Part shown: piece after piece, positions 13,001 through 25,271 of the stretch
Numbering within the stretch: the first letter of the stretch is position 1
How the letters are laid out: every line of letters begins with the position of its first letter
Source: Cerrena zonata
Lineage: Eukaryota > Basidiomycota > Agaricomycetes > Polyporales > Cerrenaceae
Length of the DNA stretch: 64,000 nt
Direction: 5' to 3'
Assembly: GCA_038087015.1 (NCBI GenBank)
Contig: JASBNA010000009.1
Location: 434,001 to 498,000 of the forward strand
Notes under the pieces: generated by a model
Told to the model about the DNA's origin: nothing
Database searches by the model: none
Seen by the model: the letters and a program-made list of their open reading frames with translations, nothing else
Translations under genes and position numbers: made by a program

Positions 13001-16000
13001 TTCTCCCTGCGCTCCGAATGGACTGTCCGATCTTGAAGATGTTGGGATTCCTTGATGTTGATAACCTGCCAGAAAAAGTTTCAGTGCGCGCGATGGAGCT
13101 GGCGTAGTTAGGTGTAGAGACGTCGGCAATAGGCGAACAGTTATGTATGTTTCCCCCGGGCCACTGATGGGAACTTATTGCACACGAGCGAGGTGACCGG
13201 GGTTCAAACCGGTAATCTTACTGCATGCAATGCAACATTCTTCGAATTGATATATAACCAGTTCCTCGTCGGAGTTGTTCAAACATCTTCGTAAGACAGC
13301 GAGTGAGAGACTTACGTGGACGCTGCCGAACATTAATGTCGATATGTCTCATTTCCTAAAACCATAAAAGCAGAAATGAATCCTTATCGGACGCCGTATG
13401 TTTTTTTGTTCGGGGGTGACGCAGACCTCAAGGCGCATACACTGGCATCGACACCACAATCATTCTTTATCTTTATTCCTCCTCCGCCTCGGGTTCGCAA
13501 GAACGTGAACGAGATCATTCGTCGTCAAAGTAACTAGGCACTAGGCACTAGCACTCTAGACCTCACATAATCACGGAGATGGATGGCACAGTACGGTAAC
13601 CCGAACAGAAGCAGTGGAGCAAAAGCAAGGCAATGTGGACCCGGGTCATCGAGAAAGAGAGAAGATCGTGGTCCAGTGTAGATCCCGATTGGTCTCGGTG
13701 TGGACCACGTTCGTAAGTTGCATGCGCCCTGCAACGACGGAGGCAAGGAAGCGAGGTGCTCATAATTCAAATGAGACAAGAATGAAATAAAGAGAGAGGA
13801 AGAGAAAAAGGCAACATTCTACCCGTACACCAATCCATCAACGATGTCTCGGTGTTTCAGCATCACCAAATATTGCTTCCGTCCCACCCCTACCCACCTG
13901 CACTCTCGCAACGGTATCGCCCGGCGAGCAGGCGCGGCGGGGGGTAGGGGTGCCAGACTCGGGATATATTACCTAGAAAGTCAGACATTCGCGAGTTCTT
14001 GGAAGACTTGGCATACCGTAATGATTGCCACACGGCTCCTCTGGCGTTGAACCTCAGCTATGGACAGAGGCGATAGTCGGGGGAGTCGGGGGGACGGGAA
14101 GCGGTCTTTATACGGCAAGGTTAGGCACAAGAAGATATGGCATAATACACAATACCACACTGGTATTAGGACTCTGAGTCGAGAAGGATGGGAATGAGAA
14201 GAGGCGCTGCCGCGGATTTGTGAATTGGATTATAATTGTAATGATGCATTTCTTGTTTGAGGCCTTTTGGGGGTAGGGGGATGAGTAAGTTGGTGATTTA
14301 GTGTTTAATGGTTCGGGAGGCTTGACAGCGGTGGGTGTGATGGGGTATCCTTTAGGAGATATTCGACTTCAAGTATTGAGTTACTGTGTGGCAAGAGCGG
14401 CATAAATGAGTTGAGAAATACAAACTTTCAAGTGCTAGAATACAATTGTCAATTCCAACATTCCAGGACCCCGACATACTGCAGGCTGGAATATCAGTAT
14501 TGTGAGTTCACAAGTTGGCTTGGCAAAACGTCAGAGAGCGGTATGGATTCCTTGTTTTTGGTAAAGAGCTTGTATTTATGCGTTTTTGACTGTATATGTC
14601 AATTGGAACGAGCGACTGGGTCATCGAGTCATCTGAGCAGTGTCTTCACCGGCGAGTTGAAGTTGCGAGGATGATGATGTGAGCGAGAACAGCTAAGCAG
14701 GGTATATTGAGATTCGAGAACTTGGAATGCGTCATCAGCTATGATATTCGAACTTACCCCGAGGAATCGGTCAATACTAATACTTGTAAGTAGGTGTTGA
14801 ATATGACGTGTATGTCAATAACACAACTATTCCGAGCCGGCTCGACTGCATGCTGCGCCGGAGACCAACCTCAGACCTGCCTGTGCACCTTCGAGTCCTC
14901 CTCATCTTCAACTCGAAGCGCACTCACCACAAACACCCTCGGGCACTTATACCACAATCAAACTTCAACCCGAAATCCCGTCCCACTTCGGGGAGATCGA
15001 GCTAGAGCTAAAAACAAAACATATGTATGGAACACAGATGTACCCGAGTCCTTGATATATCTCCGGGGTCTTTTACTTGGCATTCTCTCGATGGGCGGCT
15101 TGTGGATCTAGATAGGGATGTTAGGTTTTGGTTAGGGTGCTGCAGGCCCGGGGGAGAGCTTGTGATATTAGTATAGGTTGCCGTTTTTGTTTCGTGTGTA
15201 CAGGGAGGGTATGTGGGTTGTTGAGAGGGTAGTTTGACGTTGTAGTAGTTTGACCTCAGAAGGAAACGGTGAAACCAGGAACGTGTAGTCAAGGATATCG
15301 GAGGAGGGGCAAAATGACTAGGTCAAGATAAGGAGCGAGTGGAAGTGGAGAGAAAGCTAAATCGAGCAAACCGATCGACTCCTTTGAACATCGATGATTG
15401 TGTTTGATACCACCTGGAACATGATATTTGATATCCTTGTTTCAAAAAGAATGGAAATGTAATATAAAGTCTGGAACTAAGAGGAGGACCTGTATGTTCA
15501 AACTTAGAATAAATTGATGGTGGATGTTTGTAATGGGGCGGTCCCGATTGGACGACCTCACACACTGTGGGTCCCGGTCAGCTCTGATTCTGGGGAAGAA
15601 CCAATTCCGCATAGAGTATTATACGCTACACCCGAAAGACAGAGCGCAATGATGACCTATATACGTGAGTGGCTCGAACTGAATACTTAACTGGTTCTTT
15701 TTCTGATCCATATTATAGTGAGAGTCGTTTGTGGATGTGACACAAAATAAATGTGAAGTTGTCCTCACCCAAAGAAAGATTAATTATACCCAACCGAAAT
15801 AGGGTACAGAACCATCGAAAACCAGAACACTCAGCATAAATCTGATCCCGATATTGAATATTCTGATCCATCCCATCCACCCCGTCCCCTCCGCGCACCT
15901 GTTTTCCACACCGGTAAACCACTCTCAAATCAAGCTCCGATCTCCGAACGAAAAACACACAGAGTGATTTCTGTGCCCAAAAGTCCAGAGAAGGCAAGAA

Positions 16001-17059
16001 AACCAACGGACGCAAAACAGAGATACTCCGATTGGGATCGAGAAAGGAAAGCGGGGTAAGGCGGGGCCCCACAGACGGAAGCAAAAATATGGATCGAGGG
16101 GATGTGTTTGGTGTGTCCGGTTTGGGATTGTCGGGGGCCCGATTGGGTTTCTAAGATATGGCGTGGAGGGGATGACGGTAGTAAATCAAAAATGCAGGGA
16201 TGGCAAACCAAGGGACCGAGCACGACAAGCTGTGTGAGTGACCACCCTGGTCCTTGACATCTGTACCTATACCAAGCGTGCCAAGTATTCATTGGGTTGG
16301 AATATATATGAGCATATAAGGCTGTCTATCACCCGTCATTAATGAGGGACGAGGGATTTGTGCTCGGTGTTGAGGGCTATCAGTAAGGAGCAATTTATGG
16401 TAATGAGACATGGGCATCATCGGGATAAAGGAGTAATAGACATCGAAGACGAAGAGCGTAAAAGGAGCATAAGAGAGTAGGAGCATTTACGCCATTGCTC
16501 GAGGGAGAAGATTTCACGTGAGGAAGGATAGATATTGTCAGACGACAGAACTATATGGCTATTACGTGCGGTAGAGTCTCCTGACCACCCAACATCGGAG
16601 TTCTCTAAATGGAACGGTTCTTACCCGCATGAGGGGGCTGTAATATTAAATAACAAAGAACAACCCCCGCAGTGACATTTGACAGGAAATGACTTGGGGA
16701 GCTAGGAACGAGGAAGCGTCTTTTGTTGGACGTTGTGTTAGATGGGGTTGACGTATGTGGACGAAAGGAGAACGGCATGTGGGGACACGTAGCGGGGCAG
16801 TGTAGAGCCGAGTCAGAGAGAGAAACATGTGAGGATGGCTCCTGGCTGCGGAGTGTCTATGACTCTGGGCTTCTAACAGGCGGTAGATAGGAACTCCAAG
16901 TGATGTGCACAGTCAGTAGAAGATGACACGCGTATGGAGAATGGGAGAGATTTTCGATAACGGCATTGGATTGGATATTAAATACTAAACACTGGTGTAG
17001 AGCATCGGGTAATCCATAAGGGGATCAAGCCTTTGGCTGGTACAGGCCGGGGAAAGAAG
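13001..17059. other. Gene-poor region, right part
   Basis: Continues without coding signal. It contains many short G-rich runs (for example near 13935, 14075-14100, 14270-14280 and 16050-16065), which include sequences resembling binding sites for zinc-finger carbon-catabolite repressors (GGGG cores). This is only an impression from base composition. Open frames are short and low in complexity. Confidence 0.35.
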
Positions 17060-17785
17060 AATTGTGAATACGCAGTTCGAGGCAGGGCAGGGGGAGCCGA
17101 GGAAGGGACGTCAGTGGGTATTGTGGGAAAGGAGGAAAGAGGAAGCCGAATTGGGAAGGGGGAGGGCTGTTATTGGAAATGGGAAAGGTAAACGGGAAGA
17201 GCCGAGAGCGATGAGAGGAGGGGGGTGGTCGGAAAATGGCGGGAACAAAGATAAGAATTGCAGGGAGGGGGGAGAGAAGAGATCCGGCGGGCGGGGATAT
17301 GGGTGTTGTTGCCAAGAGCAAGGGGGCAGAGTCAGGTGGTGAGAGGGATTGCTGATTCGGGTACAGGTAGATTGTGTCGGTTGGGTGTCGATGGTTGTTG
17401 GAGGCCAGGGTGGTGTATGAGCGAGAGGGAGAGGGGGGTGGAGGGGCGAGGAGAGGGCGTTGGAGAGGAGGAGGCGTCGAGGGAAGAGCTGGATGAGAAG
17501 CAAGGGGGAGGACCCCGGACAGGGCGAGTAGCGAACGTGGATGGTCTTGGAAGGGGATGGGCGTTAGAGGTGTTTCTGCTTTCGCTGGATGGTTGCCGCC
17601 TTTCCATCCTGAGCCACGCTTGGCTCCTTTCTTTTGCTTTATTACTTTCCTTCTCTCTCCCTTTCTCTCTCTCTCTGTGCTCTGTTTCCACTCACAAGCC
17701 ACTCACCCACCGCTTCACTCTTGTCCCACCGACTCTGGTGCTTGAATTGCTTTGCTTATTTCTGCGTATTCTGGCCTAACCATCC
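17060..17785 (+). promoter_or_regulatory. Purine-to-pyrimidine strand switch at the promoter of the 901-aa gene
   Basis: From about 17060 to 17560 the plus strand is dominated by G and A (runs such as gggagagaggagg). From about 17630 it turns to C and T (ttccttctctctccctttc), and that continues into the start codon at 17786. CT-rich tracts just before the start are common in fungal promoters; the mirror-image purine block upstream is unusual in length. The long minus-strand frames in this block are Pro/Ser/Leu-rich and look like products of the base composition. Confidence 0.5.
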
Positions 17786-20700
17786 ATGGCCGCCATCGTC
17801 CTTCCCCGCCAAGGCATCCTCCGCAACCCCTCTCCATCCGCTTCGCCCTACTCGTCCCCCGCTTCTCTCCCAGGCACACCCCATCTTGTCCCCTCCTACT
17901 CTTCTCTCTCTTCATCCGCCTCCTCTCACTCCCAATCAGACTCGGACAACTACTGCATCGCCTCCTCCTCTCAACCTCCCACTCCCAACCACCGCTCCTC
18001 CACCTTCCCTCCTCTCAACCACAACCACCAACGTCCGTCTACCCCTCCAACTCACCCAAAATCCCGCCAAGGCTCCATGTCCTCAGCCGTACCCTCAGGT
18101 AACCGCCGTATCCGATTCGCCCCCCTCCCCGATCCCCGTCGCGAAGTCTTGGTCACAGACGAGGGCAAAGAACTCCCCTTCAACGCCCCCGTCTTTCTCG
18201 ATGACAATGAGAACGCTTCCACCCCTCTTGCCCATCAACAACAACACCTCATCACCCTCTCCAATTCTCTTGGCATCGATATCACAAACACTGCCGTCTC
18301 TTCCGCAACCTCCGGCTCGACAAATCTCCTCTTTGCCAACACCCCAAACGGTATTGCCCTCATCAGCACCAGTCCCCCTGGCAGTAGGGCCGCCAGTATC
18401 AATGAAAAGGCTGGTGCTTCCATACACACGATCAACAGTAGCAATTCCACCGCTACAGTCACTCTTAATACTGCAACAGACTCTACTGAACGTACTTCTG
18501 GTGAATGGACCGTTCTTACCCCCCACGCCACCTCCTCCAAACTTCCTGAGCAAGGCGAGTCCTCAGCAGGAGAAGAGTTCCCTACCAAGGAAAAGAGCTC
18601 ACATCGGTGGACGAAGGGTATCTTTAGCCTTTTAGGTGGTCACCGCAAGGGGAGCCTCGTAGATGAAAACGGTCATCATCTGGGATCTAAAGATAGCAGC
18701 AATGCTGAAGATTCCGATGACGATCGTGCTTTATCCAGAACGAGCTCGAGGAGAAGCATGTCTAGTATTTCGAGAAAACGCACGGATAGCAAGTCTTCTA
18801 CCCGTTCCAGACCGTCTTCTGCTCATGGCTATGGTTCTCGTTCCAAGGACGACAAACCAGAGCGTAATCAACTCACTCGAGTCCAGTCCCGTGTCGACTC
18901 TGCCCCACCTTCGTCGTTCGGCGTCCCTCTCGGTCGCTCACAATCAGATACTTTTGCTATTCACAGACTCGTCCCTACTTCTTCTACATCTTCAACGAAA
19001 TCTAAACGCAAACTCTCTACCTCGGCTTTACTCTTTGCTTCGCCGACTTCGACTTCCCTCTTCAGTAGTAAGAGCAAGGAAAACCCTCTAAGCCGGAGCG
19101 CGAGTCTGGGTACCGGGTATGGGAGTGGTTTGGGTGGTGGACTCGCCCCGAGTGGGGGTGTGAAGATGGGTCCGGGAGGTGTGAGGAAAGGACAATTGAA
19201 GATGTTGAACGGACGGGTGTATGGTGCGAGACGAGTCGCCCCATTTGCCAACGTCAGGTACGTCGTCACTAGTGATTATCACAACTAATTGGAATACTCA
19301 TTGTTTTCGAACAGAGATGAAGAACCCGAGTTTGTTGAATGGGGTTATGGCGGAATGGGTTCCGTGAATAACTCTTCTCAAGGTGTCGGTGCCGGTAAGT
19401 TCCCGTTTCAAGTCCTCTTCCTAGTCTGTTCTTCCCGTTCTCCCTTTCTCGTCCGTCACTCTCTTGTTTCTTATTTTATTTATTGCATATCCCCCCTTAA
19501 TTGTCAATTTTCATTTGATTTACGACGGGACTTCCTAATCCCTTGGCACTCACCTCTTGACCCTCAACCCTTCCCCTTCCCTTTCTCTCACCTCATACAA
19601 AACCACATACTCACGCCTAACATTTCTCACATTACACAGACATCTGGTCGAAACTCCAAAGCGCCAACACATCTATCAGCGGTGGACCCCGTTCACGCGG
19701 TTCCTCACTCACCCAGACCCCAACAGGGAGTGGGGAGAGTGCGCAGAGTGGGTATATCGCTAGTGCTGGGAGTGGACGGGGAGGTGCGGAAGAGGATGAT
19801 GATGGGAGTGGGTTGGCTTGGGTTAGGAGGAGGAAGAAGGAGAGGGAGGAGAAGGAGAAGAAGGATAGGGAGGGGAAGGAGGCTAAGGAGAGAGCTGATC
19901 GAGGGGAGGTCGAGGAGGTGAAAGAACCTGAAGACGACACTGAGAAAGTGCTCACTGAAGAACCCAAGTCCGCAGACACACTCGATCCCTCAACCTCGGC
20001 GGCGGCACCTTCAACTCCAACGATCGACTCGACCGAACCAGGACATATCACGACAGCAGTCACACTCCCGCCTCATCACCTACACCACTCACATTCACAT
20101 TCCCATCACACATACGCACATCATGGGAACAACCCTCATAAGAGGACGATCTCGACTTCGTCTGTGAGGTCACATCATTCGCATCTGTCGCATAAGACGA
20201 TCGTACCTGCGACACCTGAGAGGAGAGGGAGTGCGGATACGGCGCGTGGTGTGCCTGTGATGTCGGGTGTTCCTACGCCTTTGGGTGTTTCGAGGGAATT
20301 GGGTCATTCGGAGGAGGATGTGGTCGTGCTTGATGATGAGCATGAGTCTGCTGTTCAGATCTCTAAGATTCAAGTCCCAGAGTCAAACACTGTCGAAGAA
20401 AGGGAGAGGGAACGAGAAGAGGAACAAGAACAACCGAGTCCGTCGAGTGAGAGTGTGAGCTCGTCGAGTGCGAGTAGTGTCTTGGATGGAGAGGACGGCG
20501 ATGCGGTTGTGAGTTCGAGTGTGACGGAGGATGATGAAGAAGAGGAGGATGAGGAGGATGATTTTGTGGCCGATGAGGTATGTGTCGATGTCGATGTTCG
20601 GGTTGTTGGGTGTGTTGGGATGCTTGTTTGGGTTTAATTGCGTGTCCTTTTGATTTTTGGTTTGTTGGGTTATTGCGTTTGGGTCGGTTTATTTGGGTTT

Positions 20701-21070
20701 TGCGTATTTGCTTCCAGTGCGAGTTGTTGCTATTATCGGTCGATTCTGTTCCCCCCCACTCATCTTCGAATCCCCACCTTTTTCGCGCGTGTTTTTGAAT
20801 CTACCCGAGAGAGAACAACATGAACTGACGTACCAAAACTTTTCACTTCAACAGGCACCGAGGAGAACAGCCGTAGGCGCAAGCATCGAGAAGATCTCAA
20901 GACATACGGATAAAGCACCGAGCATGAGCAGGACCGCTAGTGTAGCTGGGACACCGTCTGCTCCCACTACACCAGGAGCTACCACTACTACACCCGGAGT
21001 CACAACTAGCACCACCACAAACCCAATTGCAGGCACAGGAGGGACTTCTTCGGTGAACGAGGACAGTTAA
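17786..21070 (+). CDS. Large Ser-rich, mostly disordered protein of unknown function
   Basis: Four exons: 17786-19257, 19315-19394, 19640-20577, 20855-21070, totalling 901 residues; the second and third introns are long for this window (245 and 277 nt). I do not recognise a catalytic domain. The N-terminus is Ser/Pro-rich (MAAIVLPRQGILRNPSPSAS). A more ordered-looking segment RRIRFAPLPDPRREVL lies near residues 104-122. A Ser/Arg stretch (about residues 310-360) and a Gly-rich stretch follow. The short exon 2 (DEEPEFVEWGYGG) looks conserved, as does IWSKLQSANTSISGG at the start of exon 3. Then come a Lys/Glu/Arg block (RRRKKEREEKEKKDREGKE), a His-rich run (HHLHHSHSHSHH), an acidic Asp/Glu run and a Thr-rich tail. 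Such composition suggests a scaffold or regulatory protein, but that is inference. The start codon lies in a good context (catccATGgcc) below a CT-rich promoter. Confidence 0.85.
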
Positions 21071-23379
21071 ATATACTGTCTTCATTTTCACTGTTAAAGT
21101 GGAGAGAGAAATACCACGAGTCGGCTGCTTGCTGTTAGATCGTACCATTTTTGGTGGGCGGTTTGATGATGAGTGGTGCGGATTTGTGTTTTTTTTTGTT
21201 TCTCTGCGACGACTTTTTTTTCGCTGTCCTATTGTAGAATAGTGACCTAAAAAAAGGGATGACCCTCGTCTCGGGAGGGGAGGTGTGGATTGTGGATGGT
21301 GGGTGCTGTGGGGGTTTGGAATTTATATGTGGGTTCGACAGACCCGCTGTATCTCCACCGACGCCCACCCAGTCGCCTCGCTCATCCACCCACCCACTCA
21401 TTCACCCACCTCTTAACCCTTCAACCTTCGGACGCCACTGTCGATGGACTATAGGAGGAGACGGCATCCCACCCTTCACCACTACTTCTTTCGACACGGG
21501 AGAAGGATTTTTTCCCTTCCTCGCCATTCATATTCTTTCAGTCACTCCCTCGCGAGTTGTATCAGTATAATTCCTCCTCGTCGAACCGTGGTCACCTCTA
21601 CCTCGTTCTACTCGATGCTCCAACTATCTATCAACCCTATCTCCTGTTCATTTATTCCTTGCCCTGCTCGATCTCTCCTCTCTGCGCCGCTCGTTGCTGC
21701 TTAATTCTGTACCCTCGTCGTCGCTTGTTCATAGATGCTCGCCCCTCTGCCTCTTATTCTCCTCGTCTCGTCACCATTTACACATTTCCTCCAGTTATAC
21801 ACAACGCCTCTCGTCTCTTTTGAAGTGGGCTAGGGTCATCCGTATAATTCCCATATACGCGCTTTCTTCTTCCTAATTCTCCCCTCCCACCATACACAAT
21901 CCTACCCTCTCTCGCTCACACTCTTCGTTCCATTGTGCAATATTAGAACAGTCGTCGATTCTGTTTTTTGTTCATTGTATGGACTTGCCTCACCTCTTCT
22001 CGTTATGTTCGTCGATGCTCGACAGTTAATTCTCTCCCCTCCCTCCATCCTCCTACCTTCTCAATCGCAGCTTCCACTTACCTCTGTTCATAGCCAACTT
22101 AATCATCGCTCTCTCCCCTTCGTCCTTCCTCCCTCGATTTCCTCCAATTTTTGCCATCGTCGCATACACGGAAATCCTCCCTCTCCCAATCTCGTCGCAT
22201 GCATCATAGTACATCGATCTATGTATGCCAAACATGCTCCCCCTTTCCTACACCTTCGCTACCGCTAGTCGTATCTTGCACTCGAGTAATTTCTTGAACG
22301 TTACTTTATCAGAGTAACATATTATGCTTCCTTTTTTCTTTTCTTCTTTTGGGTTTCGTCATTCGGTTTTGGTGTTTCGATTTTTTATTCTGGCTTTACC
22401 TCATTCCACCACTCAGGCTTCGTTTGTATTTTCGACTTCCAGTTGTCTTTTTGTTTTTTTGTTGTTGTTCCCGTGGGTTTCCAATTGGAAGGTCAGCCTG
22501 GATGTTTCTCATTTCTTTTTTCTTGCTCGTTCGATATACCGAGTCTTTTTTAGTTTGAGTGCACTTGGAACTCGTACCCCTCCTTCCCCTTTCCCCTTTA
22601 TCCCCTTTCCCTTCCCCTTCATCCTCATCTCACCTGTGGCTCACGCATTGCTCGTTATTCACATTCCATACCTCCATCCATCATATCCTCATACGCACAT
22701 ACCTTCACACAATTACCTTCCCTCTACAATTTGTTGCTTTTGTAGGGTCCGCATAGTCTCCTGGTGTGCATTACGGATTATTTTTTTATTATAGGGTTGT
22801 CTTCTTTTCTTCTTTACATACATACATACACGCATACGTTGTAGTGGTCACAATGATATGTTGGTGTTTTGTTCAATTTGCTGTTGATAATGCTCCTACT
22901 TTAAAAGTTGAGATGATAAGTGGTGCGAGATGGTACTATTGGGAAGGTTCCTACTTTATGAAGTCGGAATGGTTCGAGGTAGTAAATGAGGAAATGATAT
23001 TGATATTGAATTTGATATCGGTTGTGATATTGAACGTCAAATTCAATATCGACTCGGAACTAGGTATGTACTAGCATGAGAGAGACTTGTACTATTTCGG
23101 CGGTGAATGCGCAGCACCCCGTAGTCGCCCCGTACTCAGCTACACTCTCTACCCTGTTAGCAGGCTCCTCACCCATCGTTCTCGGCGTTCTCATACGCCA
23201 TCGTGCATATGAGAAGGCCGAGAACATCTTATATCGTGTGGGATGGCATTAAGGCGTATCATCCCCTCGGCACCGCTATGATAGAGTCATGTATTAATAT
23301 TGGAAACGCTCTCTGTTTCACTGATACTTAAGGTTTAGACTCAGTGATATCTTCACACCACAGGTTACCCCACACCATC
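21071..23379. other. Pyrimidine-rich 3' flank and spacer
   Basis: From about 21340 to 22800 the plus strand is strongly C/T-rich, with no coding signature; it may be a long 3' untranslated region of the 901-aa gene or an independent non-coding transcript. A cataca-type short repeat occurs at about 22816-22835. Two inverted repeats occur near 22998-23053 and 23178-23225 (listed separately). The last part is the epoxide hydrolase promoter. Confidence 0.45.
23178..23225. repeat. Inverted repeat (21-bp arms, 6-nt loop)
   Basis: Arms gttctcggcgttctcatacg.. at 23178-23198 and its near-perfect complement at 23205-23225 (two mismatches), separated by catcgt. It could form a strong hairpin in RNA or act as a palindromic protein site. 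It sits about 150 nt upstream of the epoxide hydrolase start codon. Confidence 0.7.
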
Positions 23380-24670
23380 ATGTCGCTACAAGTAGACCCC
23401 TCGCAGCCTACAGCCTTCAAAGTCGCTATACCTGATGATGAAGTCGCGCGTATGGTTCGTCTCATTGGAGACACGAGACTACCAGACCAACCCTTCGTTT
23501 CTGAAGCGTCATGGGATTATGGCGTTGATTTGAAGTGGTTGAAGGAGATGAAGGATAAGTGGTTGAATGAGTTTGATTGGAAGGAGGTGGAGAGGAAGAT
23601 GAACGAATGGGAGCATTTCAAAGTTAGGATTGAAGGCGTGGATTTGCATTATATTCATGTTAGGTCTGCGAGGGAGGATGCGGTGCCTATTTTGCTTTCG
23701 CATGGATGGCCTGGTGGGTTGTACCGATTCCATTGCCTTTCACAGATCATCTTTCATATACCTAATACTAATTATGTATCACGATCTAGGTTCATTCTGG
23801 GAATTCAACCGGGTCATCGAACCATTGACCAACCCTCCTCCCGGACAACCTGCTTTCCACGTTGTCATCCCATCCCTTCCAGGATTCGGTTTCTCTTCCT
23901 CTCCTCCCAAGAAGGAATGGAGTATGGGAGACAACGCACGTATCTTCGACTATCTCATGACCGGTGTCCTTGGATATCCTGCGTACATGGCGCAAGGCGG
24001 CGACTGGGGTGCTTTCATCACCAGCTTCTTAGGCTCGGCTGACTTCCCAGCATGCAAGATGGTCAACTTGAACATGCTGAACGGACCTCCTTCGACGAGG
24101 GCGTTATTGACGCTACCCCTCTTATTTCTCCCAACTACGTGGAGAGAATGGATCTACAGCAAGATTTACACAGAGCAAGAGCTACAGGATTTATCTCGTA
24201 GCTTTGCCTTTCTCAAGAGTGGCTTAGGATATTTCTTACAGAATAACACCAGGCCCTTGACTATCGGCTACGTCCTCTACGACAATCCCGTCGGAATCCT
24301 TGCGTGGATCGGGGAGAAGTACAAAGAGCACGTCGACCCAACCATCCTCCCTGACCGTCTCCATGACATCCTCGTCACTGTCTCCCTATACTACCTTAGC
24401 GGAACAGCTCATACCTCCGGTTTACCATACAAAGAAAACAATCACCTCTTCAAAGAGAAAAGGCACATCACTGAACCCTATGGTATTTCTCGTTTCCCGT
24501 ATGACATCTTCCTGAATCCCCTTTCATGGGTGACAAAAAATAATCCGGGAGAAGTCGTACTAGTGAGACGACACGATCGTGGCGGCCACTTTGCTGCGTT
24601 GGAAGTTCCTGATTTATTGGTAGGCGATCTACGCGAGATGGTTGCTGGGCATTGGAAACGTTTAGTTTGA
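23380..24670 (+). CDS. Epoxide hydrolase (alpha/beta hydrolase, EHN type)
   Basis: Hydrolyses epoxides to vicinal diols. Two exons (23380-23713, 23790-24670) give 404 residues, the usual size for the microsomal-type/EHN family. The N-terminal EHN region includes FKVAIPDDEVARM and WLNEFDWKEVERKMNEWEHF. The oxyanion motif HGWPG is at residues 108-112 and spans the splice junction, which confirms the intron. The nucleophile Asp is in QGGDWGAF (Asp183), and the catalytic His is in RGGHFAALE near residue 378. No signal peptide or N-terminal membrane anchor is seen, so a cytosolic enzyme is likely. An ATG 36 nt upstream is in frame, but the chosen start (MSLQVDPSQP) matches where family proteins begin. 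It lies upstream of two NmrA/SDR-like genes on the same strand; a shared detoxification or secondary-metabolite role is possible but only inferred. Confidence 0.95.
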
Positions 24671-25271
24671 TTCGTGAGGTTTAGCTTTCGAGTCGGTTGT
24701 ACTTACTAGGCTTCAGATTTCTAGGACATACATGACACATTTAAGGCATACACAAGTAACACAAACAAGGCTGTTTGTGTAACTGTACGATTTGTTCAGT
24801 ATCTTAGCAAGTTACCATACCTGTCGGAATGGTTATACGCGGTATCCTCGAGCCGGAGGTTGATTGGTTTTCTTACTAGCTAGAGGAATATAGCACTTTC
24901 TTGAAGTTTCCACAGTACCCTCTCAATACCCTGTCCGAGTTATGCTTTCCTAGGCCCTCATAGATGACATCATAGGACATATTCCTTGTCTTAATCGTCA
25001 GCAAGGTTCAAGTTGTAACGCTGGTGCTTCTAATCATATATTATTGGTAAGTCCATATCACATTATTGCGTGGAATTTAAGCAATGACTAACTTGCCCTT
25101 TCAGAATTTGTAATTCATCACACTCGGACACGAGGAAATGTTTTTTGTCATAACTTGTCACGGTAACGCTATGTTTGTGTCCTCATGGAATCCTACCCCT
25201 CGGTACGTAGACATTGAAAAACCAGTGCCCTCGATACTACTCGCTAACCTGTCAATCTCTCAGTACTATCT
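24671..25271. other. Intergenic spacer
   Basis: About 600 nt between the epoxide hydrolase and NmrA-like paralogue 2, both on the plus strand. No coding signal beyond a 64-codon frame that overlaps the next gene's start in another frame. Confidence 0.5.

Noticed and set aside
13185..13220. ggggttcaaaccggt, resembling a tRNA B box
   Set aside because: The T-arm does not pair properly and no A box, anticodon arm or acceptor stem fits around it.
17025..17702. 225-codon minus-strand frame upstream of the 901-aa gene (and overlapping frames at 17111-17503, 17332-17691)
   Set aside because: Rich in Pro, Ser and Leu purely because the strand is C/T-rich; several overlapping frames are open at once and none has a domain. 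It is a composition effect at the promoter.
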